Of a stretch of 64,000 nt of DNA, positions 34,132 to 44,003 are shown piece by piece (positions within the stretch are counted from its first letter, which is position 1; each line of letters opens with the position of its first letter). Under the pieces are notes generated by a model. It made no database searches, had not been told where the DNA came from, and saw only the letters and a list, made by a program, of their open reading frames with translations. Origin of the DNA: Arachis hypogaea (lineage: Eukaryota > Streptophyta > Magnoliopsida > Fabales > Fabaceae); NCBI RefSeq assembly GCF_003086295.3, contig NC_092052.1, positions 74,393,559-74,457,558 on the forward strand, written 5' to 3'. The translations under genes and the position numbers were made by a program.

Positions 34132-34169
34132 GTTGCTTGAGGACAAGCAACAGTTTAAGTTTGGTGTTG
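34132..34169 (+). other. Stem-loop plus AAGTTTGGTGTTG motif at the 3' LTR edge
   Basis: GTTGCTTG-AGGA-CAAGCAAC (34132-34151), then AGTT and TAAGTTTGGTGTTG abutting the 3' LTR at 34170. This is where a polypurine tract should lie, but no purine run is present. The counterpart in the minus-strand element is at 45577-45614. Confidence 0.8.
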
Positions 34170-35728
34170 TGATGAGCGGATATTTTATACGCTTTTTGGG
34201 GATAATTTCATATAGTTTAGAGTATGTTTTAGTTAGTTTTTAGTCTATTCCTAGTAGTTTTTAGGAAAAATTCATATTTCTGGACTTTACTATGAGTTGT
34301 GTATTTTTTTGTAATTTCAGGTATTTTTCTGGCTGAAATTGAAGGAGCTGAGCAAAGTTCTGATTCAGGCTGAAAAAGGACTGCTGATGCTGTTGGATTC
34401 TGACCTCCCTGCACTCAAAGTGAATTTTCTGGAGCTACAGAACTCGAAATGGCATGCTTCTAATTGCGTTAGAAAGTAGACATCCAGGGCTTTCCAGAAT
34501 ATATAATAGTCCATACTTTGCACAAGGATAGACGACGTAAACTGGCGTTCAACGCCAGTTCTCTGTCCAATTCTGGCGTCCAGCGCCAAAAAAGGATAAA
34601 AAACTGGAGTTGAACGCCCAAACTGGCATAAAAACTGGCGTTCAACTCCACAAATGGCCTCTGCACGTGAATTGCTTAAAGTCTCAGCCCCAGCACACAC
34701 CAAGTGGGCCCCAGCACACCAAGTGGGCCCCAGAAGTGGATCTCTGCATCATCCATTATAGTCCACTCATATTTGTAACCCTAGGCTACTAGTTTAGTAT
34801 TTAAACAACTTTTAGAGACTTATTCTATATCTCATGACATTTCAAATCTAAACTTTGTATTCTCTGACGGCATGAGTCTCTAAACCCCATTGTTGGGGGT
34901 GAGGAGCTCTGCTGTGTCTCGATGAATTAATGCAAGTATTTCTGTTTTCCATTCAAAAACGCTTGTTCCTATCTAAGATGTTCATTTGCGCTTAACCGTG
35001 ATGAAGGTGATGATTTGTGACATTCATCACCTTCCTCAAATCATGAACGTGTGCCTGACAACCACCTCCGTTCTATATACGATTGAATGAGTATCTCTTA
35101 GATTCCTTGATCAGAATCTCCGTGGTATAAGCTAGAACTGATGGCGGCATTCATGAGAATCCGGAAAGTCTAAACCTTGTCTGTGATATTCCGAGTAGGA
35201 TTCAAGGATTGAATGACTGTGACGAGCTTCAAACTCCTGAAGGCTGGGCGTTAGTGACAGACGCAAAAGAATAGTAAATCCTATTCCAACCGAATCGAGA
35301 ACCAACCGGTGATTAGCCGTGCTGTGACAGAGCGCGTGAGCGTAGTTTTCACTGGAAGGATGGAAGGTAGCCATTGACAACGGTGATCCACCAACACACA
35401 GCTTGCCATAGGGGGACGTGCGTGCATGAATCAGAAGACAGAGGAAAGCAGAGATTCAGAAGACAAAGCATCTCCAAAACTCCAACATATTCTCCATTAC
35501 TGCACAACAAGTAACCTTTAATTTATGCTCTACTGGTTATTCACAATTCAATTGATAAACATAATTGACTTCCTGACTAAGATTTACAAGATAACCATAG
35601 ATTGCTTCAAACCAACAATCTCCGTGGGATTCGACCCTTACTCACGTAAGGTATTACTTGGACGACCCAGTGCACTTGCTGGTTAGTGGTACGCGTTGTG
35701 AAAAGTGTAATTCACAATTCGTGCACCA
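34170..35728 (+). repeat. 3' LTR of the + strand Ty3 element
   Basis: 1559 bp, same ends as the 5' LTR, about 30 differences. The palindrome island is at 34541-34653. It is followed directly by the target duplication GTGCC. Confidence 0.95.
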
Positions 35729-35733
35729 GTGCC

Positions 35734-35998
35734 CTAGCCACTTGACCCATACCTCTCCTTAACCTTCGAAACTCTCTCTCCCAGTCATCCTTTTCATTCT
35801 CATTCATGGCTCACTCACTCCAGAACTTACTCCAACCCCACTTTTCTCTTCACTTCTTCTATTGTTGGACAAAATCAGGCGAGGAACATAGGTGCCACGC
35901 ACCACGAAAATATTAACAATGCTTAGAAGACCAAAAATAAAAGAAGTTAATAGTCCAAAGTTTTACATTGTTAATTATTTTGGTCATTTAAATTATGT
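35734..35998. other. Short spacer, nothing recognised
   Basis: 265 bp between the Ty3 element and the Mutator-like element. The first 130 bp is C/T-rich. No coding or repeat signature that I recognise. Confidence 0.5.
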
Positions 35999-36342
35999 AA
36001 ATTTTTAGGGATAAGTATGGTTTTGGTCCCAAAGATTTTCAGCCAGAATCGAAACCGTCCCTCATCTAATTTTCGATTTATAATCATCCTTAACGTTTTT
36101 TTCGTATTAAAATTGTCCTTTTAAATAAATTTTTTAATTTAATTCCTAAACTACCCCTATTTTAATAAAAAATTTTTAAAATAAAATAAATATAAAATAA
36201 AAAAAAAGAAAGAAAGAGGGATACAGAGAAGCGGGGTGGGTGGGGAGAGAAAGAAAGAAAAGGGGGGGGGAAGGGGGGAGGGTGGAAGGGGGAGAGAAGG
36301 GGGACGCCATGCCGCCGCACCACCGCCGCACCGCCGCCCACC

Positions 36343-36532
36343 GCTTCTTCTTCTTCTTCTTCTTCTTCTTCTTCTTCTTCCCGCCGCCGTACCGCCGCCC
36401 GTTTTACCGCCGACCCCACCGCCGCCCGCCGCTTCTTCTTCTTCTTCTTCTTCTTCTTCTTCTTCTTCTTCTTCTTCTTCTTCTTCTTCTCACCACCGCA
36501 CCGCGCGTCCGCTTCTTCTTCTTCTTCTTCTT

Positions 36533-36563
<31 letters not shown>

Positions 36564-36602
36564 TTACCGCCGCACCACCGCCCGCCGCTTCTTCTTCTGT
36601 GA
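36343..36602. repeat. CTT trinucleotide arrays with CCG-rich spacers
   Basis: Three (CTT)n runs: 36343-36379, 36431-36489 and 36511-36562, separated by CCGCCG/CACCGC-rich spacers. Purine strand GAA, pyrimidine strand CTT; prone to triplex formation and length change. Confidence 0.95.
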
Positions 36603-36729
36603 ATTCTGTGAATTAGATTTTTTGTGAAATTTCTGGATTTATTGTTGCTGATTTGTTGATTTGTTGCTTTCTATTTCTTCTTTGTGTTAAATTTGTACTT
36701 GAATTTGTTGATTTTCTGTTTCTACTTCT

Positions 36730-37010
36730 TTGTGTGGAGGTGGAAGTGGAGGTGGAGGTGGGGGTGGAGGTGGGGTGGGGGAAGGGAAGATGGGGAGGGG
36801 AAGGGACGTGGGGTGGGGGTGGGGTGGGGGGAAGGGAACGGGGAGGGGGAGGGGACGGGTGGGGACGCGGGGTGGGGGAAGGCGGAGGCGGCGAGGGGAG
36901 GGGACAGCGGCGGCGTTGGTGGTGGTGTTGGTGCTGGTGGTGGTGCTGTTGGTGGAGGTTGTGGCGATGGTGTTGGTGGTGGTGGTGGAGGAGGATGTAA
37001 TTGTGTTGGT
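36730..37010. repeat. GGT/GGGG-rich tract
   Basis: Strongly strand-biased G/T/A-rich DNA: GGTGGAGGT units, many runs of 3-5 G up to about 36900, then GGTGGTGTTGGTG units. It meets the usual spacing for G-quadruplex runs on the + strand. Confidence 0.85.
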
Positions 37011-37168
37011 AGTGGTGAGGATATTTTTGTCCAAAAAAATAAAAATGACGATTTTAATACGAAAAAAAAAACGTTAAAGATGATTTTAAATCGAAAATTA
37101 GACGAGGGACGATTTCGATTCTGGCTGAAAACCTTTGAGACTAAAACCATATTTATCCCAAATTTTTA

Positions 37169-37293
37169 TTATCAAATATTAGAGATTAGTAGAAATATTA
37201 TAGTATATTATTAAGATTGTAGGTATGTATGTGTATGATATTATTATTATTAATTGTAAGAAATAATCAGTAAAATAAAAAAAATTAATTTTT
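37169..37293. other. AT-rich spacer
   Basis: 125 bp of AT-rich DNA between the Mutator-like element and the long inverted repeat. Nothing recognised. Confidence 0.5.
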
Positions 37294-37914
37294 TTTGAAT
37301 AATTATTGAATTAATTGTATTATAAATATATTATTTAAATATTTAATTAAGAATTAACGATTTGTTGTTGTGTGTTGTTGGTTAGATATTTGATTAATAT
37401 ATAATTTTTTATATTATATTGTATTGGAAATGAAAGTTTTGATTTTTTTGAATATAATAATTAATAATTCTTCATTCTTAGTTAGTAATAATTAAGGTGT
37501 ATTATTATTATTATTATAGATGCATGAAATCAAAATCGAATAAGGAATACTAATAATAATTAAATTTAGTGTAATTTAGGTAATGAATTATGTTAGTAAC
37601 ACTAAACTTCAAATATGAATTTAATAAATTATTTATGATCATTAATAAATTTGGTGTTATAAAATATATATGTATAATAATATTAGAAGTGTTTAATATT
37701 TTTTAAAATTACTCTGGTTATATAAATAGAAAATAATGAATAATAATTATTATTATAAAATAAATAGCTCGAACTCAATATATACAGTTTGACTAATAAT
37801 ATTTGGGAGCGAATTTTAACTTGTTACATTGAAAATATTTTTTGCATGTTTGCTTCATTAGTTACATATTGGGTTTAAAATTGAATGAACTCACCAAACA
37901 TAGATATATGATAT

Positions 37915-38066
37915 CTGTACAAAATAAATGACACTCTCCTAGATATTTGAGAATCCATCTTCTCACAAATCACACATTTTAGTTCTTCAAATGACAGTGT
38001 GAATGGAATAACAATATCTGGTGAATTTTCACATACAAATTTCACTTCTTCATATGTTTGTAATAA
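37915..38066 (-). pseudogene. MuDR-like transposase exon fragment, arm 1
   Basis: Mirror copy of the exon at 38104-38255. The same reading frame is present on the minus strand with one or two changes. The base after the exon differs from arm 2, so the GT splice donor is lost here. Confidence 0.7.
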
Positions 38067-38103
38067 AATCTATCCATGATAATATACTTTTAACATAATA
38101 AAT

Positions 38104-38255
38104 TTATTACAAACATATGAAGAAGTGAAATTTGTATGTGAAAATTTACCAGATATTGTTATTCCATTCACACTGTCATTTGAAGAACTAAAATGTGTGA
38201 TTTGTGAGAAGATGGATTCTCAAATATCTAGGAGAGTGTCATTTATTTTGTACAG
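38104..38255 (+). pseudogene. MuDR-like transposase exon fragment, arm 2
   Basis: About 50 codons reading YEEVKFVCENLPDIVIPFTL, SFEELKCVICEKMDSQISRR, VSFILYR, followed by GT at 38256 as a splice donor and AT-rich intron-like DNA. From memory of legume Mutator-like proteins, this is the conserved N-terminal part ahead of the DDE transposase domain. No further exon is present. Family identification is by recognition only. Confidence 0.7.
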
Positions 38256-38871
38256 GTATCATATATGTGTTTGATGAGTTCATTTAATTTTAAACCCAAT
38301 ATGTAACTAATGAAGCAAACATGCAAAAAATATTTTCAATGTAACAAATTAAAATTCGCTCCCAAATATTATTAGTCAAACTGTATATATTGAGTTCGAG
38401 CTATTTATTTTATAATAATAATTATTATTCATTATTTTCTATTTATATAACCAGAGTAATTTTAAAAAGTATTAAACACTTCTAATATTATTATACATAT
38501 ATATTTTATAACACCAAATTTATTAATGATCATAAATAATTTATTAAATTCATATTTGAAGTTTAGTGTTACTAACATAATTCATTACCTAAATTACACT
38601 AAATTTAATTATTATTAGTATTCCTTATTCGATTTTGATTTCATGCATCTATAATAATAATAATACACCTTAATTATTACTAACTAAGAATGAAGAATTA
38701 TTAATTATTATATTCAAAAAAATCAAAACTTTCACTTCCAGTACAATATAATATAAAAAATTATATATTAATCAAATATCTAACCAACAACACACAACAA
38801 CAAATCGTTAATTCTTAATTAAATATTTCAATAATATATTTATAATACAATTAATTCAATAATTATTCAAA

Positions 38872-39439
38872 GTATATGTTTAATATAATAAATTATTGGT
38901 CATTTTTTTTATGTTAAAAGTATATGTTTAATATAATAAATATAAATTGTGACCGACAGAGAGAGATAGAGAGGGGAGGCTAGTTATTGTTGTGGTCTCC
39001 ATCTTTTGCACCAAGTCATATGATTGATATGTTGTTGTACGTCATAATCATATAAGTAACTCAGTGGGTTACATTAAATTATTGCTCATCCAGGAAAAGG
39101 AATATGAAATAGACAAGTTATTGATGAAAATATTTTTTATTTATAATAATGACAAACGTAGTTTCAAAATAAGAGAAATATTAGGGTAATGAATGGATTA
39201 ATACACTAAATGCAGGTTAATCAACGTGCATAGAAAACCATGTTCGCCTCAATTGTTTTCTCACATGGTCTCTGCAGTGTACTTTTCTAAACGGTAATCG
39301 TTTATTAGTTGTATTATATATGGTCCTTGCGATTTGAATGAAAGGACCCCAGCTAGCAACTTGCCCAAACATAAGACAAAACTAAATGTTTTGGTAATAG
39401 AGTTACATTTTCCCCTTAAATAAAATTTCAAATCATAGT
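38872..39439. other. AT-rich spacer, no gene seen
   Basis: Two direct copies of AGTATATGTTTAATATAATA at about 38871 and 38919. The rest, including the small antisense ORF at 39261-39467, shows no recognisable feature. Confidence 0.5.
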
Positions 39440-39983
39440 TATATATCAGAACCAAATTGATAATCAAATCGATCAGATTATTGAGTTACTGAATTACTGG
39501 TTTAACTTATAAATTATAGGTTGAATTGGTTAATCCGATCATAATTAAATAATTATATAAATTTAAATTAAATTTTTTTATTTTTATAATAAATAATTTT
39601 TAGTTTTATTTTGTATTCAATTAATTATTATTTTTAAATTTTAATAATTCATCAGTTAATTTATATTTATTATATTCTTTAAGTATTTATAAAAAAATAA
39701 AAATAACAATCACAGAAATAAAAAATATATTATAACTAATAAAATATTTTTTTAAATTTGTAAATATAATTTAATTTTATTTATGTAATACATTTAATAA
39801 AAAAAATTATGTATAAAAAATAATTTTTTTTAATTTAACCAGGTTTGACCAAATCAAGTTAAATCGGATTTGATTGGGTTGGGTTAAACTGAGTTTGGTT
39901 AGGTTTTATCTGTTTGACTAATTTTGACCAGATTAATTGTTTAACTAGTTTAAATGATGATCCAATATTAATTGGTGACCGGA

Positions 39984-41817
39984 TGATGCGTGCGCATCTT
40001 TAGTATTTTTCCTTCTTAATTTCAAGTGAATTATTAAGAATTTCTGTTAAATAATCAATGAATTTAAGGTTAGAATGAATATTATTTTGATTAGTTGAAT
40101 TGATTGATTACAGAAAATTTTAGAAAAAAAATAGAAGAAACAGAATAAAAAGCATGCAAACAGAAAGTTTCCTGGAATAGAAAAATCATGGAAACATAAG
40201 CTCCTTGGAACAGCCAGCTCTGGAAAGCAAAAAGGGATCTTTGGTATTGTACGTAAACAAGTGGACGCACTACGTGGAAGAAAGTAAAAGGAAGTGTGTG
40301 TATGCATGCACCTGTGCGTACGCACAAAAAGAAAATATTAAAAAATTTACGTAGTACGTAGAAACTTTCACGTACTACGCAGGAGATGCGTACGCACAAC
40401 ATAGAAGAGTTTGGCAAAGTGTTCGTACGCACACACTTATACGTACGCACAGGTTGGATTTCAAGTAATACGTAGAGTTTCTCACGCACTACGTTAGGGA
40501 AAGCAGCTTAAGAAAATTGGCTCACGTACAACGCAGCTACTTCACGTTGTACGTGAGCCCATAAATGACAGTCCAGGATCACTCTACTTAAGTCATGTAT
40601 AGTGTGGATTGAGCCACGTACTACTTGGGCCTTACTGTCTATTCCAGAAGCAACTTTAAGGCTTTTTGTTCTTAAAAATTTCAAGTCTGGAGGATTGTTC
40701 ACAATTAATGCTAACAGTTATTAAAGATCACAAGCAATCAAAGAAGATATCTTCTCGGTAGAAAATAATTAAGAAAAGATTTGATTCTGTTTAGTTTTAA
40801 TTTGTTTTTAAAATTTGAATTTGGAGTTCAGTTATCTTTTAGGTTAGTATTTTGGGAAGGGGTAATGTTAGATAGACAAAAAAAACAGCCAGAATTTGCC
40901 TTATTTAGCATTAATTAATTATCGCAACAATTAATGAATGCTAAATAAGACAAGTTATGGCTGTTTTTGACTGATTTTCTTTGGTTACCAAACATTTCTA
41001 TTCGGGAAGAGGGTTCTGACCTCTTCGGCATTTCGTCACTTTACAATTTTAATTTCTTAAGGATTTCAATAACAAGCATGAGTTTCTAATTCTCCTAGGG
41101 TAATGTTAAGAGCTCTGTTGGTTTTATGAATTAATGCTATAACTTTTCTATTTCTAATTTATGCAATCGATTCATCTTTAAGAAACGGTTTTCATTCTTC
41201 ATCTCAAAGGGTTTGAATGTGTTGGAAAACAATTCTTCTCTAACTTGAATTTTCTTAATCTCTTGAAAAATTGATTATTTAAATTAAGCTTGAAAACCAA
41301 TTCTCATAATTCGTAAGTTTTGAAACTGGATTGATAAGTGACATAGAATCAACTAGGTTAAACTCTTATGAACTGTGTGGTTTTATAAATCAGAAACGTT
41401 CTTCAACTCTTTTCTTGATTAATTAACTAAGGGATTAGCGTTTAGTTAGCTTAAAAAAATTAAATCACCAAGAAATTGGGGTTTAATTACTAATGATTTG
41501 CCATAAAAAAATCGTTGCATGATTAGAATAAAAAGTGAAAAGTATTGATTTAGACGACTAACATTTCTGAAATCTTAACTCTCTCAATCGTATAATTTTC
41601 TCAACTCACTATCTGCCTTGTTTTTGTTTCGTTACTTGCTGTTTATGTTTCAAAGTTTCTAAAATCCTAAATTTGCTAGTATGACTAGATTAGTCAATTG
41701 ATTTTGTTTGCTTGATCTGTTAATCTTTGTGGGATCGACCCTCACTCACTTGGGATTACTACTTAATTCAACCTGGTGCACTTACCGATATTTTGTGGAT
41801 TGTAAAATCTGCCATCA
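39984..41817 (+). mobile_element. Solo LTR, about 1.83 kb
   Basis: Starts TGATGCGTGCGC and ends GCCATCA; outer bases TGATG...CATCA are inverted. Flanks CCGGA and CCAGG do not match well, so a clean target duplication is not shown and the exact end could shift by a few bases. Near the end GGGATCGACCCTCACTCAC resembles the terminal block of the Ty3 LTRs. It holds a palindrome island (40290-40560). No coding sequence. Confidence 0.65.
40290..40560. repeat. Palindrome island (GTGCGTACGCAC and TACGTAGTACGTA types)
   Basis: TGTGCGTACGCACA is perfect at 40313-40326, followed by ACGTAGTACGT, CACGTACTACG, TGCGTACGCACA, and TACGTACGCACAGG within 270 bp. CpG-rich relative to the AT-rich LTR. Same motif class as 8784-9135. 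Confidence 0.85.
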
Positions 41818-41874
41818 CCAGGTGACTGAATCTACAATCTGACAGACTGGGTCGAACCGAGTTTGATAATTATG

Positions 41875-43078
41875 TTTCAAATGATTTTTTCGAACAAAAA
41901 AAATTCTTATTATTAAAAGAGAAATATTAGAGAATTAACTTTTTTAAAGAATGTTAGCCAATACTTAAGATTTATAAAATATTTAGAGTTGATTAAGTGT
42001 TAACTAAAAATAATAAATTTTATTTGTCATATAATATTATTTTAAAAAAATTCCAATAATATTATAATTAATAAGTATGATAAAAATGACTAATAATAAT
42101 ATGACACTATAAATTTTCAGAGAATTAAAAGAAAAAGAAAGAAAACGGAAAAGTAAAAATTATAAAGAGGAAGATCGTGAGAGAGAAATTCATAAGTTTA
42201 AGGATGTTTATGAGGATAATATTGGTATAAGTACAAAAACTGACTCATAACTTGAAATAATAGAAATCATTTATTATAAATTACAAAGTAATGCATGTAT
42301 AACTATTATACATTGGAAAAGTTTTTTTTTTGGTCAAGATACATTGGAAAAGTTTATAGTTGTCATATGAGGGTAGTTGGATTTGGAGGTTATGTTTCTG
42401 TCCAATTGGATCTGCGTAAATATTGATCCACTTATATCCATTTACACGTTCTTTGTTAACGTGATCCATTTACACTAATATTGCAGTTGAATCCAAACTT
42501 TGATGGGCTTTTTTTTTAATTTCTAATGTGAGGTTTGGACAGACCAACAAAGTTTTTAATTTATGGGATGTTTATGGGCTTCCCACGCGAAGGTTTCCAT
42601 GCATATGTGCCCGAACCACTCCTAAAGCATCTTAGTGTTTCTCTCATGTCAAAAATATATCAGTAGTGTTTTCATTTCACAATAATGCATCTCAAAATCC
42701 TAAATCCACGGTCTCAAATTCAAAATTTTAAATTCTAAATTTTAATGCTAAATCTAAATAATTGATATAAAATATAACAAATGATCGAAGAGCTAAGATT
42801 TGTTTAATGATAAACCCTATGAGATTTTTATACATAAAATGCGATGTAAATTTCAATGCTAGAGAAAAAAAAAGAGTTTTGAGAAAACTCAAATTTGTGA
42901 GATTCAAATCTATTGTCTGATCTAATAAACTTATTTATCAAACTGAGATTTTTCATATTGAACAAAATTTTGAAGATACGATGCTTTTTCTCACTATATT
43001 TTCATTTAAAACATACATATTTTTTGGTATTACCTACAATCATAAAAAAATACTTGTGTGCTGCAATAGATGTAGAAA
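41875..43078. other. AT-rich DNA, no gene recognised
   Basis: No domain, repeat end or RNA gene seen. The small ORFs at 42281-42469 and 42913-43143 are AT-rich and unconvincing. Confidence 0.5.
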
Positions 43079-43235
43079 ATATTACTATAAAAAAAACGTT
43101 GAATACTGTCGGATATATTGTTAGAATTACTGTCGTAGAGTAGTGGTGGATTTACCGTCGGAAAGAAAGATAAATTCGTCGTCATAAAAAGTTACCGTCG
43201 CAATGGATTTTCTGTCGTAAAAACTGACTGTAATT
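43079..43235. repeat. Possible CACTA-like terminus fragment
   Basis: TACTATAAAAAAAACGTTG is followed by five or six copies of a (A/T)C(T/C)GTCG word (ACTGTCGGA, ACTGTCGTA, ACCGTCGGA, ACCGTCGCA, TCTGTCGTA) in 130 bp. The layout is that of a CACTA terminus plus subterminal repeats, with a different word from the element at 4546. It stops where LTR sequence begins. Confidence 0.4.
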
Positions 43236-44003
43236 GTTGGCGCGAAAGTCAGAGCAACCGTGCGAAAGAAATTTCAGTTTTAAATATCAAACTTTACGCA
43301 TTCATAACTTCCTTTACAAAACCTCATTTTCATCAAACTTTATGTCATTTTAAAGATCTTGAAATCATCTTAATTTAAGAAAAAAACCAATCATTTTGAA
43401 AACTGAGGCTCAAGTTATGATCTGTCGAAGTTCAACAAGTACATGTTTTTACCAAAAGTGACAACTCTCTAGTTTTTCCAAAACTTCTAAAACCAAACCA
43501 AACCAACACACACCCAAAACAACCCAAACGTCACACTAAGCATTTCTCAACCCTTCCTCATTCATTCACTATCAAACTACTCAATTTCACCGTTTTCCTT
43601 AGATTTTCCAGCAACAATCATCAAATCTCAATTCAATCATTAATCAACACCCATAATCATTAATCACAATTCTCACCAATCCGTTTCTAACATCACAAGC
43701 ACTATCTTCACAACATTACATCATTATACTCATCAATATCCATCATCACACATAATAATCATCAACACTCATCATCATCATAATCATATATTACACATTC
43801 TAACATTCCATATACTCCTCCTCATCATACAACATAAATTCATATATAATTAATCATACACTAACATCATTCAATCCTATCTTATGGTCCACAAGCCTAA
43901 GTTTAACGAAACATTACATATTACATAAAGAAAACTGAAACCATACTTTGGCCGATTTTCAATATGCACCAAACACCAAAACAAAGCCATCATGCTCGAT
44001 CCA
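43236..44003 (-). repeat. 3' LTR, distal part (minus strand)
   Basis: Reverse complement aligns with about 7940-8720 of the solo LTR at 7093, for example GGTCCACAAGCCTAAGT-like and ACATTACATATTACATAAAG blocks. It ends just where the GC-rich island would begin. The last five bases, ATCCA (43999-44003), are the Ty3 target duplication. Confidence 0.82.

Larger units (their letters stand above)
23359..35728 (+). mobile_element. Athila/Tat-type Ty3 retrotransposon, nearly full length (12.37 kb)
   Basis: LTRs of 1561 and 1559 bp (23359-24919 and 34170-35728) begin TGATGAGCGG and end GTGCACCA. The flanks are identical 5-bp duplications GTGCC (23354-23358 and 35729-35733). A tRNA-Asp primer site, gag, protease, RT, RNase H, integrase and a third ORF follow in the order of the non-chromoviral Athila/Tat group. 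By eye the LTRs differ at about 30 sites of 1560, mainly C/T and G/A, so it is fairly young. Breaks: frame change between gag and pol, a stop in RT, a frameshift and stop in the integrase core, a stop near the integrase C-terminus, and a stop in ORF3. Inactive as it stands, but it represents a polymerase-bearing family. Confidence 0.95.
36008..37159. mobile_element. Non-autonomous Mutator-like element with expanded microsatellites
   Basis: Terminal inverted repeats of about 115 bp: the left begins GGGATAAGTATGGTTTTGGT and the right ends ACTAAAACCATATTTATCCC. Both contain TCAGCCAGAATCGAAA or its inverse and the inverse pair around TTTTTTCGTATTAAAAT. A perfect 9-bp duplication AAATTTTTA flanks it (35999-36007 and 37160-37168), the size made by Mutator-like transposases. 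The interior holds GA-rich DNA, three CTT arrays (36343-36602), a T-rich patch and a G/T-rich tract (36730-37010). Long ORFs here (poly-Phe, poly-Leu, poly-Ser, Gly/Val-rich) are microsatellite by-products. The interior may be captured DNA, but I cannot name a source. Confidence 0.87.
37294..38871. repeat. Long inverted repeat, 770-bp arms and 35-bp loop, with MuDR-like fragments
   Basis: Arm 1 is 37294-38067 and arm 2 is 38103-38871; they pair almost base for base, with a few substitutions and small indels. The loop is 38068-38102. No obvious target duplication or conserved terminal sequence flanks it, so it is more likely a rearranged duplication than a standard transposon. Transcription through it would give a hairpin RNA of about 770 bp. 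Confidence 0.92.
39440..41870. mobile_element. Old TIR element of the MITE-like family, split by a solo LTR
   Basis: The left end TATCAGAACCAAATTGATAA (about 39446) and the right part GGGTCGAACCGAGTTTGATA before ATTATG (about 41849-41874) resemble the inverted ends of the repeat at 12376-13027. The middle includes repeated GGTTTGACC and GGGTTGGGTT words. A solo LTR interrupts it at 39984-41817. Confidence 0.5.

Noticed and set aside
35734..35998. C/T-rich spacer as a possible first exon of a host gene
   Set aside because: No continuing exon, splice partner or recognisable protein; too short to support a call.
36236..37214. Several long ORFs on both strands rich in Leu, Phe, Ser, Gly, Val or Pro
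   Set aside because: All six frames stay open because of CTT, CCG and GGT microsatellites; no conserved domain and no codon bias of a real gene.
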